Positions 33,130-43,021 of a DNA stretch of 64,000 bases are shown here, in pieces. The stretch comes from Zygnema cylindricum (Eukaryota; Streptophyta; Zygnematophyceae; Zygnematales; Zygnemataceae): NCBI GenBank assembly GCA_037447655.1, contig JBBHKE010000991.1, positions 124,001 to 188,000 on the forward strand, in the 5' to 3' direction. How positions within the stretch are numbered: position 1 is the first letter of the stretch; each line of letters begins with the position of its first letter. The notes beneath the pieces were generated by a model. The model saw only the letters and a program-made list of their open reading frames with translations. It was not told where the DNA came from and ran no database searches. The position numbers and the translations under genes were made by a program.

Positions 33130-36100
33130 TAATTTTAACTTCTCTTTTATTCCAAAATTTTCCTTAAAATATTTCAACTTGGGAGAGCGCACACGTTTGG
33201 TCATCATGTCAACCACCATTTCTTCATCAGACCTATACACAAGATTCACAATTTTATTTTCAACTTTTTCCCTCACGAAGCTCAATCTTATGTCCATATG
33301 TTTAGCTTTGAAATAATGTTTTAGATTGGCTGCAATTGCAATGGTAGCGTGATTATCACTGAAAACTTCATGCACTCCCTCGTTTATATACCCCAATTTT
33401 TGCAACAAGGATTTGACCCACGTCAACACTTTCACAGCAAAACAAGAGGCCATAAACTCAGCCTCCATAGTAGACTGAGCAACAACCTTTTGTTGCTTGT
33501 TGCTCCAAGAGCAAGCACCTTCCCCAAAACACAACACATGCCCTGAAGTGCATCTTCTTATAGGTGTATCCCCATAATTGGCATCATTCTAAGTAGTGAT
33601 GTCAGTGTGCTCCCCTCCCAAATGTAACCATAACTCTCTGGTTCCCACCAGATACATCATGACTCTCTTGGCTGCCTCCCAGTCTCTCTTCTTAGGATCA
33701 TTAAGCCTCCTACCGAGTACTCCAATTGCTTCCGCTATGACCGACTTGGAACAGTTCATAAAGTATATTAGACTTTGTACAACATGCCTTTAAGGAATAC
33801 ACTTCATAAACCCTCTCTAATCTGGACTAATTTGATCATCTAAGATTATCACTCCATCTACAATTTTATAACTTACTTTCTTCAAGTCTATCCGACAGGT
33901 ACAACTGTTTGCCTTTTCCATCTATAAGTTCTCAAGCATATTACCTATTGCTTTTTTTTGAGTCAGTTTAATGATCCTTTTCCCCCTATCTCTCTCAATT
34001 TGGATTCCCAAATTATATCTTGCCTCCCCTAAATCTTTCATGTCAAATCAGCTTTATAAGGTCTTTTTTTAACTTATTGATCTTTTCCAAAGACTTAGTT
34101 AACACTAGCATATCATCCACATAAATTGCAATTAAAATCACACCATTCTCATCTTCAAACATATGGATAGAATGGTCAGAGCTGATCCAAATATATCCCA
34201 AACCGGTGAGAAACTCATCTAGTTTCTTATACCACTGTCACGAAGCCTGCTTTAGTCCATATAAGGACTTTATGAGCCTCGAGACTTTGCTCTCAGCTCC
34301 TTCCACCACGAACCCCTCTAGTTTCCGAATGAAAATTTCTTCCTCTAACTCAGTATTGAGAAAGGCGGTCTTAATATCCATTTGGTGTATTTCCATGTCT
34401 TCCGCTGCTGCTAAACTGAGGAGAATCCTTCCTGATGGGAACCGAACAACTGGAGCTAAAGTCTCCTCATAGTGAATTCCCTCATTTTGAGTGAACCCCT
34501 TTGCTACCAACCGAGCCTTATATCTTTCAATGGTATTATCGGGTTCAGTTTTAGTTTAAACACCCATTTAGAGCCAATCGATTTTCTGTCCAGAGGACAA
34601 TCCGCTAGTTCCCAAGTATTTCCTTCAATGATAGAGGCCATCTCCTCATTCATGGCTCTAATCCATCTGTCTTTCTCCGGACTGTTCACTGCCTCCGAGT
34701 ATGACTAAGGCTCATCAGGGTGAGTTAGCTTAAGGATAGCTTAGTTACCTTATAAGCCGCAAGTATTTCTTGTATCTTTTTGTTGCTCGTTCTCCATCAA
34801 TCAAACCCTGAAGCTGGAATGGAGGGAAGTCTTCGATTTCTCCTTAGTGTCTCATCGGCTCCCATATCCAAGGAAGCTGGTTCTGGTTCTTCCAATTCTG
34901 TCTCCTCAAAGTCCATAGGAATATGTGAGGTGTCTGGTAGATCTTCCATTTTTTTTGATCTCTCCTAAATCTACAATCACTCTTTCACTGATGTCCATTT
35001 TGGGAAAAACCGAGATCTCATCATTTTGAGACTCAAAACTGATACTTATCTTCTTGGTATATTTGAAAGGGTCAAATGACTTCCCTTCATCCATGACAAC
35101 TAGGTGTTTGACCAAAATGATATCTTAATTTGCTAAGTCATAGACTATATATCCCTTGACATCCTCATCATATCCCACAAAGTATCTAGGTTTTCCCTTA
35201 ACATCTAGTTTCCACATTTTCATATCCGTATCAAGACTGTAAAATTTGCTACCAAATACTTTAAGGTGTATATATATGGTTTCCTGCCAACTCATCTCTC
35301 ATAAGGTGTCATTCCTTTTACGGTTGAGGTAAGGACTCTATTTTTAATGTATTTGGCATAGTTCATGGCTTCTACCCAAAATCTCTTTCCTATTTTTTTG
35401 TCAGCCAACATACTGCATACACTATATCCTAGTGTTTGGTTTAACCTCTCAACTACCCCATTTTGTTCTAGATTTTTCAGTACAGTTATTTGATGCTTAC
35501 TCCCTTATCTCTCAAGTATTCCTCAAACTAGTTAGAGATATATTCCCCCCATTATTGCTCCTTATTCTCTTAATGGGAGTTCTATGCAACTTTTCACTCC
35601 GGGCTTTATATTCTTTGAAGTAAGTTGGTGTTTCAGACCTTTTTTAAAAAAGTAGACTCTAGAGAATCTACACCAGTTATCGGTAATTATCGACATAAAC
35701 CTTTTCCCTCTAACCAAAGGTACTTTTGCCGGTCCCTAGATGTCTGTGTTGACCAAATCTAGTACTTTCTCACCTCTATATGTGGCAGTTTTGGGGAAAG
35801 AGAGTTTGTGAGTCTAACCTTGGGCACATCCAGTCCAATTATCAATCATTTCATTATCCCCAAACTGAATGCCTTTTACTACACCGAGCTTCTTCATTTC
35901 CCTCAGTTTATCAAAGTGCACATGCCCTAACCGCTTATGCCAAATCATCAAGTTTGGGACACCAACTTAATAACGATTCTTCCTTTGATTACTCAGGTTA
36001 AGCATAAACATTCCTTGGCTATCCTTATCTGCCGTGAAGTAGACTTCATCCTCATACTTAGCTGTAAAGACGTCCTTTCAAGTGAAGGTATTAAACTCTT

Positions 36101-36420
36101 TGTCACCTAACACAGACGTAGAGACAAGATTTTTACTCCCCTGTAGAATGTAGATTACATCTGAGAAATGTGAGTATTGAAGTCTTACCCTCCACTAAGA
36201 CTTTCAGATCTACCGACCCCACTAGATCTGTAGTAACCACTCTCCCATTCCCATACTTTATCTCTATAGTACGGATCTTTGTTACCTTAGTAAGAGGTGC
36301 TTATCAGGACACATGTACATGAATGCAGCTGAGTCGATGATCCATCGTTCCTGTGGAGCTTCCCGAATTACTCCGAGAGCACACTTCTTTTTCCGAAGGA
36401 TCTACTTCTCCTCCGATTGT
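33130..36420 (-). pseudogene. pol: Element B pol: PR-IN-RT-RNase H, multiple stops
   Basis: Reading leftward from 36420. Protease around WIIDSAAFMYM (DSG is DSA). Integrase: zinc region WHKRLGHVHF then a CTGCAQG-like segment with the first Cys changed to Trp (NWTGCAQG). LVNTDI keeps the first catalytic Asp but a stop follows. RT: VAKGFTQNEGIHYEETLAP and IHQMDIKTAFLN, with the YVDD box at about 34133 (AIYVDDM). RNase H ends near 33130 with AEFMASC, SDNHA and DMMTK. Domain order IN before RT defines copia type. Stops and frameshifts throughout make it inactive. Confidence 0.85.
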
Positions 36421-36429
36421 AATCTTGAA

Positions 36430-37466
36430 GAAGCTCCTCATCCTCCTCCTCAGAGGACTTATCCTTGGTCTCTCCTTTTACTTTTGTGACCACAAGTGCG
36501 TTCTTCTTTTCTTCGAAAGTACCCGCTCCACGGATCACTTGGAGCCTCAATTCTAACAGCTTGACATATTTCGATATGAAGTGTCCCGGCTTTTGGCAAA
36601 AGTGACAAAAAACCTTTGGGGCCTTTGGTCCTCCAAATTGATCTCTCTTTCCTTTGTACGGTTTCCTCAAATCCTTCCCCCTCCGGTTTGATCCTACAGC
36701 TAGAGCTTGGATGCTCTTTCCTCCTCTCATATTCTCAATTGTGTTTTCTTGCAAAAGTATCATCCGGACCACTGTGTTCCACTTCTATGAACTGTCCATC
36801 ATTTCCTTTACTCGGTACACTATGTTTTCATACTCCTCGGGTTACTTCATGATGAGAGAGTAAACTTTCATCGGCATTGTACGTGTCCACCCAGCCTCTT
36901 TTTTTCCATATACAAACAAGAGAGATCATTACAACAGTGTAACATCTTTCCCCCTTTGTAAGTATAATTCCCTAACTTTTGTTTGGCCAACTAGAGCTCT
37001 TGAATAGTACCAGCTCTATAGATTTCCACTAAACTCACCCACAACTCCTCGGCCTTCAAAATTTGAAGGTGGGGGGTGCCAAAGCCTAAGTGAGGTGTCT
37101 TAGAATGAAGTCTTTGGCAGCCATGTTGATGTCTTCCCACGTTTAGGTGTCGTTCTCCGCGGTGTTCACGGTCGTCACTCCAAGTGTCGGGGTAATAAGA
37201 GCAATAAGAGTAAGAGGTGTCTCTTTTTCTTTCCACTTTTCGGACATACTGCTGTCCCCATCATCTGCCACCTTTACTACAGCAAACGTTGCAGCAGAAA
37301 TCCTTATACCACCAAACCCTCGTGGAGTTCCTTGAGGTGGACGTTTCACTTGTCCAATGACATACCCCAATATCGTTTTTCGCACAAAGCCCCCATAATC
37401 ATGGCTTCCCAATAGATGAACCCAGATCCATTGAAGGTGGGCACCATAGAGGGTGGGCCCATAACT
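36430..37466 (-). pseudogene. gag: Element B gag, broken
   Basis: Starts in the primer site with the MGPPS-type codons, then frame breaks. The nucleocapsid knuckle near 36570-36615 reads CHFCQKPGHFISKY: the last Cys of CX2CX4HX4C is Tyr. Segment 36906-37451 is almost identical, inverted, to 38719-39262 in element C. Confidence 0.75.
37452..37466 (-). other. Primer-binding site of element B
   Basis: Minus strand AGTTATGGGCCCACC directly after the LTR end TTGCA. It is complementary (14 of 15) to the initiator tRNA-Met anticodon arm, with the gag ATG inside. Confidence 0.8.
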
Positions 37467-38183
37467 TGCAATTCTGTGTCCTCCATTGGACTACAAAATT
37501 CGCGAAGCCTCTAGATAGCTTTTAACTAGCCCACTTTCAGCCACAATAGTGTTGCCCAAGAGGACAAATAGACAGTCTGACTGCACCCTTGTGCAGCGTG
37601 GCCTCCCTTGAGTTAGTAGCAAAAATAATCATTGAAAACGTCCAACCAACCGATTAATAATAACGTGGCAAAGACGCCAATTTATACAAAACTCTCAAAG
37701 GGAGAGGTGACTGTCTAAAAATATGCTAAGTCCTACTTCCCTCTCACAACCCCTATCTACTACAGTACAACCCAATCACATAACTGTAATGTATAGAAAG
37801 GTACTACGGCCAATAACCTTTCTGTAAGGAATGTGTACGACAAGGGCGCTGAGTGGACGCGTGTCAACCTTGCACTCGTCCGTACGCTCCTTGGGATTCG
37901 TATGAACAAATGTTATCCCTCCACGTGGCTCTAGGTCATGCCACGTCCACAAACGCCAAAGTGACCATTCCGAGATTTTGGCAGCGATATATGCTATGGG
38001 TTTATATCCAACATTGAACTTTAGCCGTCAAAAGAAATGTCGGATTCATTTATTTCGTGCGAAGTGACGTTCGCAATGAAATATTAACCAGTTCTATGTT
38101 CCTTGTTCATAATTTTGTCAATTAGTTTCAACACCATATCATAGGTTAAATAGTTATCGAACCCTATGTATCTTCACACACTT

Positions 38184-38259
38184 TGTGGACAGATTGGTTA
38201 GAGCTGACGGCTACGCCGCGCTTTGCCGGTCGCAGGTTCGAGTCTTGCCGAACTCAACC
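38184..38259 (+). other. tRNA-like module in 5' LTR of B, best-preserved copy
   Basis: Plus strand, antisense to the element. AGATTGGTTAGAGC matches a tRNA D-loop and 3' D-stem. The T-arm GCAGG-TTCGAGT-CTTGC forms five pairs with a seven-base loop and contains the B box GGTTCGAGTC. TTTT follows at 38260-38263. The acceptor stem does not pair convincingly, so this is tRNA-derived rather than a functional tRNA gene. Confidence 0.6.
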
Positions 38260-38468
38260 TTTTGTTGAGGGTGACTTAAGTCACTGTTTAGTACTCCCTA
38301 AGGAGCTGAGGCAGCCATGGCTCCACTACTCTCTCTCTTCTTCAGTGACTACAACAAGTATGGTGGATAGAGAAAAGAGGTGGAGGCGGACTGCCTGCGC
38401 TTTTTTATTTTTTTTCTACTAAACTATTCAGACCTATAAAATACTCTACAAATCTAGTAATTTCAACA

Positions 38469-39542
38469 TTTTTGAGAGTTTGTAAAAATTGGCAACTTTG
38501 CCACCTAATAATTTATTAGTTGGTTGGCCGTTTTTAGTGATTTTTTTTGCTTTGGACTCAAGGGAGTCTAAACTTCACAGAAGTGTAGTCTGATTGTCAA
38601 CTTGTCTGCTTGGACAACAATGGGTGTGGTTGAAAGTGGGTTAGTTAAAAACTACCTAGAGGCTTTCTTAATTGTGTAGTCCAATGGAGGACACAGAATT
38701 CTAGGTTATAAGCCCACCCTCTTATGGTGCCCACCTTCAATGGATCTGGGTTCATCTATTGGGAAGCCATGATTATGGGGGCTTTGTGCGAAAAACGATA
38801 TTGGGGTATGTCATTGGACAAGTGAAACGTCCACCTCAAGGAACTCCACGAGGGTTTGGTGGTATAAGGATTTCTGCTGCAACGTTTGCTGTAGTAAAGG
38901 TGGCAGATGATGGGGACAGCAGTATGTCCGAAAAGTGGAAAGAAAAAGAGACACCTCTTACTCTTATTGCTCTTATTACCCCGACACTTGGAGTGACGAC
39001 CGTGAACACCGCGGAGAACGACACCTAAACGTGGGAAGACATCAACATGGCTGCCAAAGACTTCATTATAAGACACCTCACTTAGGCTTTGGCACCCCCC
39101 ACCTTCAAATTTTGAAGGCCGAGGAGTTGTGGGTGAGTTTAGTGGAAATCTATAGAGCTGGTACTATTCAAGAGCTCTAGTTGGCGAAACAAAAGTTAGG
39201 GAATTATACTTACAAAGGGGGAAAGATGTTACACTGTTGTAATGATCTCTCTTGTTTGTATATGTATATGGAGAGTGTCGGGTGGAAAGGTACAATGAAG
39301 ATGAAAGTTAACACTCTCATCATGAAGTTATCCAACGAGTATAAAAACCTAGTGTACTGAGCACAGGAAATTACTGATAGTTCATGGAAGTGGAACACAG
39401 TGGTCCGGATGATACTTGTGCAAGAGAACACAATTGAGATTAAGAGGGGGGGAAAAGCATCCAAGCTTTACCTGCGATAGGAAACCTATAGGGGAAGGAT
39501 CCAAAGAAACCATTCAAAGGAGAGAGAGATCAGTCTAGAGGA
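38469..39542 (+). mobile_element. Copia fragment C: LTR tail, primer site, broken gag
   Basis: LTR 3' part 38469-38703, primer site GGTTATAAGCCCACC (38704-38718, two changes), then gag to 39542 with frame breaks, where the LTR of element E starts. 38719-39262 is near-identical to the inverted B segment; flanking parts of the two copies are much more diverged. Confidence 0.75.
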
Positions 39543-40003
39543 TGAAACTCTGAGACCTCCATTGGCCCTCAGAGTAAGCAGATCCAAAGAAGCTAATCTA
39601 GATAGTGCCGACTCCTAGCTTGATATAAACCCAAATGACTGACCCCTTGACAATCAGAACCCAGATATAGATTCACCCCTGTGAAATTAGACTTTCTGTG
39701 TGGTCAGTTCCACCATAGAATGCAAAGTTAGAATATGAGATTTGGACACATTCACCCACTTTGACTTTCCCTTTGAAATGCAGCCACCCTGACAGACAAA
39801 AACTCTGATCGACTACACCATGTGTAGCGTGGACTCCCCTGAGTCCGCAGCAATAAGAATCACTGAAAATGGTCAAGTAAATTGATACTTATGGCTGCTC
39901 AAAGTTAGCCATTTATACAAGATGCTCCCTAGGAGAGGCGACTACCTACTCAAAATATTCTAAGTCCTATTCTCACTCTTAGACCCTATCTACTAACGTT
40001 CGG

Positions 40004-40869
40004 TGTTGTTCTGAAACAACTGCTGGCACTGAAGATGAAGAAGATGCAGCAGTAGTCATCGTATAACAAATCAAAAGAGGAAGCTTCCACAAATACCGAT
40101 GGCTGAACAGCAACTTTGACTGACTATAAATTTCAGAAAAACGCCGCAATGGTCCTGAAAATTTACCACAGTGTAGATAACATACAAAGGAACACACACA
40201 CAAAATTTCAGTGAATTCTGCTCACAAATCTGTGAGATATGCAGAAATGAAATTACATAAAACTGAGTGTACAGTTTTCATATCATTTGTTCCTAAATGA
40301 AATCAAATTCACTAAGTCCTACTTCTATACACCGAAACTACACTAAGCTGTACGGAGGCATTCCAGCCGTACATCTAACATTCTAACACAACAAATACTG
40401 TGAGTATACCTGTGTACTGAAGGTATGTCATAAACCACATTCTCAACACTAAACAACTAATTCACTACATACAAAATTTTGTACTACCAAATATTTACAC
40501 CGAAGTTCAGACAACGTAAAGTGATAGTGATCTAGTCTCGCCGATAGTGATCTAGTCACGCCTCGTCAGTATTTGTTGGCGGCGGTTGTCAAGCGTCGGA
40601 TTAGAGGATTTGGGACCGTAGAATTGACTTCACGAATTCCCGTGGTCCTGCCGAATTTCCGTACGTCCACGGAGGACATACTCACGCATTTCTCTCAAGT
40701 GACGACGCGTGTCCCAAGTGTGAATGAACCGTGAACTCCCAACTTCACTGTCACACTAATTTTGGTAAGTAGTGAACCGAACTCAACCAAAAATAACTTA
40801 AGTCTTGAACAGCTCTCTCTCCCTCACAGCTAACGCATAGAGAGGACTAAAGCTTTCTTAAAAACAACA
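40004..40869 (+). mobile_element. Solo LTR X3 nested in LTR of E
   Basis: Starts TGTTGTTCTG and ends AAAACAACA. Flanks TTCGG (39999-40003) and TACGG (40870-40874) are a 5-bp duplication with one change. The uninterrupted sequence in LTR D, TACGGCACCAAT when reversed, confirms the insertion point. Confidence 0.8.
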
Positions 40870-41321
40870 TACGGCACCAATCACTTCAATGTACCGTACA
40901 GATAAGTATAGGTGCTAGTGTACTTTTTGTACGAAAATCGTACGATATGGCTGAAATGTCAACACATGTCATATATCTATTTGTTCCCGTAATCTCTGGT
41001 GTTGCCGCAATCCAATGTTGACGTGCCATGTGTCATCCTATGTGGCGATGACCGCAAACCGCCAAAAGTACATATCCTGTGATCGGGGTGCCTATCTTGG
41101 CCGTCCGATCAAATCTGGCTATATTTGTAGCCGTTGAAAATAGACGCGCGGTATTTGTTTAGCGGTCGAACCAAATGCGCGGTATCCGTTTCAATAAATA
41201 AATCTGTACTCCGTACTATCGATAACTGTATCTATGCAATACGTATATTTTTCCAGTTTAATGAACTAGTCTACGTGTAACTATCTAAATAAATATCAAA
41301 CCCCATACGTCGTAATACCAG

Positions 41322-41402
41322 CTCTAGTCTAAATGGATAAAGTCACCGGCTAACGGGGAATTGACGGACGGTAGGTACCAGGATCAATTCCTGGGTCCGT
41401 CA
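41322..41402 (+). other. tRNA-like module in LTR of E, antisense
   Basis: Plus strand GTCTAAATGGATAAAG resembles a tRNA-Arg-type D-loop. Then GACGGAC-GGTAGGTA-CCAGG-ATCAATT-CCTGG-GTCCGTC: a 7-bp outer stem plus a T-arm-like hairpin, both perfect. TTTT at 41409-41412. Confidence 0.6.
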
Positions 41403-41734
41403 AATACCTTTTGGTAAGTCTTACTAATTTACCCCTTGTCTTCTCTAGAGAGCTTAGGCAGTCATGGCTCTAGCTCCCTATCCAGCCTTTAGTGACTACA
41501 ACAAGTGTGGGGGCTTGGAGAAGGGAGTTAGAGGCAGACTGCCTCTGCCTTTTTCTATCCTATTACAGACCTAGAAAATACACAAATATCAACACTCCTC
41601 TTATTTTCTAGTCTTTTTCCCTTTCAACTTCCACAAAAAGTAAACAAACACCCCCTCCCCTTTTTCTTTTTCTTTTTTCTTTTTCCTTTTCTTTTCATAA
41701 AACTTAAGTATTTAACACAGTGCATTAAATGAAC

Positions 41735-42769
41735 TTAAATAATAATTGCATCACACATTTTATTTAACATCCCACTTTTCATAAATCCGAGCAAAGATTT
41801 TATCCACCTCATCAATTTTTCATCCACACACAAACCGATTTCCCTCTTGCGATCCAAACAGCCAGCACCATCTCCAATCTGCAACATACACCCAGATGCT
41901 AACCCTTTTACAAGCACACGTTCATAAATACCATCACTCCCTTTAGCGATGTTAAACCCATTACGCGCAAAAATTGAACTTTCCTCACTCTCTCCCATGG
42001 ATTTTTTTCCGCTCTCTCTTTCTAAATTTATTCCCAATAAGTATTTCTCCTCCCCTAAACCTTTCGTTAAATATTCCTCTTCTCCCTTATCTTTAAAAAC
42101 TCCTTCTAGTTTCACTTCTCCCCTTTCCTCGGAATCCGTTGAGGTCTCCCTTTCCGACCTGTTTTCTGTTTCCAAAATATCTATGAAACTATCCTCAATA
42201 TTTTGAACTCTCTCAAGTATCTCCTCTCTCTTTACTTCCCTTATACCTCCAAAAGCACATTGTTGCTTTCGTGAAATTTCTGTGTGCTCTTCTCTCTTCC
42301 CCATACTACTAATCCGGAGAAGCTCTAAAAAATATTCATCCTCTTTCTCCTCTTCCCCTTCGTCCTCCTCATCCACATTCCAACTTCTAAGTTTTTCCAA
42401 ACAAGGGCATTCTTCCATATAATAACCCGGTTCCATACAAAAGAAGCAAACCCCCTTTTTCAAAGCTCCCCTTTCTTTTCCTCTCCCTCTCTTTCCACCA
42501 AAGTTTCGATAAGGTTTACCTTTGTCTTTGTTCCTCTCATCACGCTTCAGCTCGTCACCACCATTCCTCTTATTACGCTTCCGCTCGTCACCACCGTTCC
42601 TCTCATCACGCTTCCGCTCGTCACCGCCGTTCCTCTCATCACGCTTCCGCCAATCACCACCAGATGAAAATGCACTGACCTTGTCCCTTCGCCTACGAAG
42701 CTCTAAAGTGCTTTCCCTCACAAGAATTATCCCCATGGTAAAGCTCCAAGTCCATGAGGAGCCATCCAT
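41735..42769 (-). CDS. gag: Element E Gag fragment with unrecognised acidic C-terminal domain (344 codons open)
   Basis: Open for 344 codons, but not a true start: a stop (reading RM*AMDG) separates it from upstream gag sequence that continues to about 43015 in another frame. Order: end of capsid, four KRDERNGGDE-type repeats (42530-42670), basic region, knuckle CFFCMEPGYYMEEC (His of CX2CX4HX4C is Tyr), then, after RKQQCAF, an acidic domain in place of the protease seen in family F. It ends RWIKSLLGFMKSGM. Homologous to D (11460-12480) with visible length differences. Function unknown. Confidence 0.65.
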   Translation of the reverse strand: MDGSSWTWSFTMGIILVRESTLELRRRRDKVSAFSSGGDWRKRDERNGGDERKRDERNGGDERKRNKRNGGDELKRDERNKDKGKPYRNFGGKRGRGKERGALKKGVCFFCMEPGYYMEECPCLEKLRSWNVDEEDEGEEEKEDEYFLELLRISSMGKREEHTEISRKQQCAFGGIREVKREEILERVQNIEDSFIDILETENRSERETSTDSEERGEVKLEGVFKDKGEEEYLTKGLGEEKYLLGINLERESGKKSMGESEESSIFARNGFNIAKGSDGIYERVLVKGLASGCMLQIGDGAGCLDRKREIGLCVDEKLMRWIKSLLGFMKSGMLNKMCDAIII

Positions 42770-43021
42770 TGCCTACATACGACAAATGATGTTTTCGTAC
42801 TCATCTGGGAGTTTTATCAGTAGTGTATTAATGTTTTTCTCCTAAGATTCTACATATCCCGCACTAGCAAGCTCAACATATAGCACAGCAATATCATTGC
42901 AAAACTCTATCATGCTACTGCCTTTATAAACATAGGCATCTATTTCTTGGTTTACTAATTGCTGCCTCTGAATAGTCTTACACTTATAAATCTGACTTAG
43001 TGCTTCCCATATCAAGAGTGA
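42770..43021 (-). pseudogene. gag: Element E gag, capsid part, truncated
   Basis: Contains IWEALSQIYKCKTIQRQQL and MIEFCNDIAVLYVELASAGY, copia Gag capsid. It has a frameshift near 42842 and a stop near 42775. The 5' part, primer site and 5' LTR are missing because the sequence switches to element G at about 43015-43025. Confidence 0.7.

Larger units (their letters stand above)
32101..38468 (-). mobile_element. Copia element B, full length, both LTRs, decayed coding
   Basis: Minus orientation: 5' LTR 37467-38468 (1002 bp), primer site 37452-37466, gag, PR, IN, RT, RNase H, polypurine tract 33111-33129, 3' LTR 32101-33110 (1010 bp). LTRs begin TGTTGAAAT. Outer flanks CTTTT (32096-32100) and TTTTT (38469-38473) could be a 5-bp target duplication but lie in T-runs. 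The LTRs differ visibly from each other, so the insertion is old. The 3' LTR end has a 22-23 bp internal duplication (ATTGGACTACAAAATTC / ATTAGACTTCAAAATTC). Confidence 0.85.
39543..41594 (-). mobile_element. 3' LTR of element E, interrupted by solo LTR X3
   Basis: Minus strand start TGTTGATATTTG (41594) and end GAGTTTCA (39543). About 1.18 kb remains once X3 is removed, the family 2 length. GGACTCCCCTGAGTCC is at 39831-39846. The polypurine tract lies at 41595-41613. Confidence 0.8.

Noticed and set aside
38184-38259. A functional tRNA gene
   Set aside because: D-loop and T-arm match, but the acceptor stem does not pair, and the unit lies at a fixed place in every LTR. It is better called tRNA-like.
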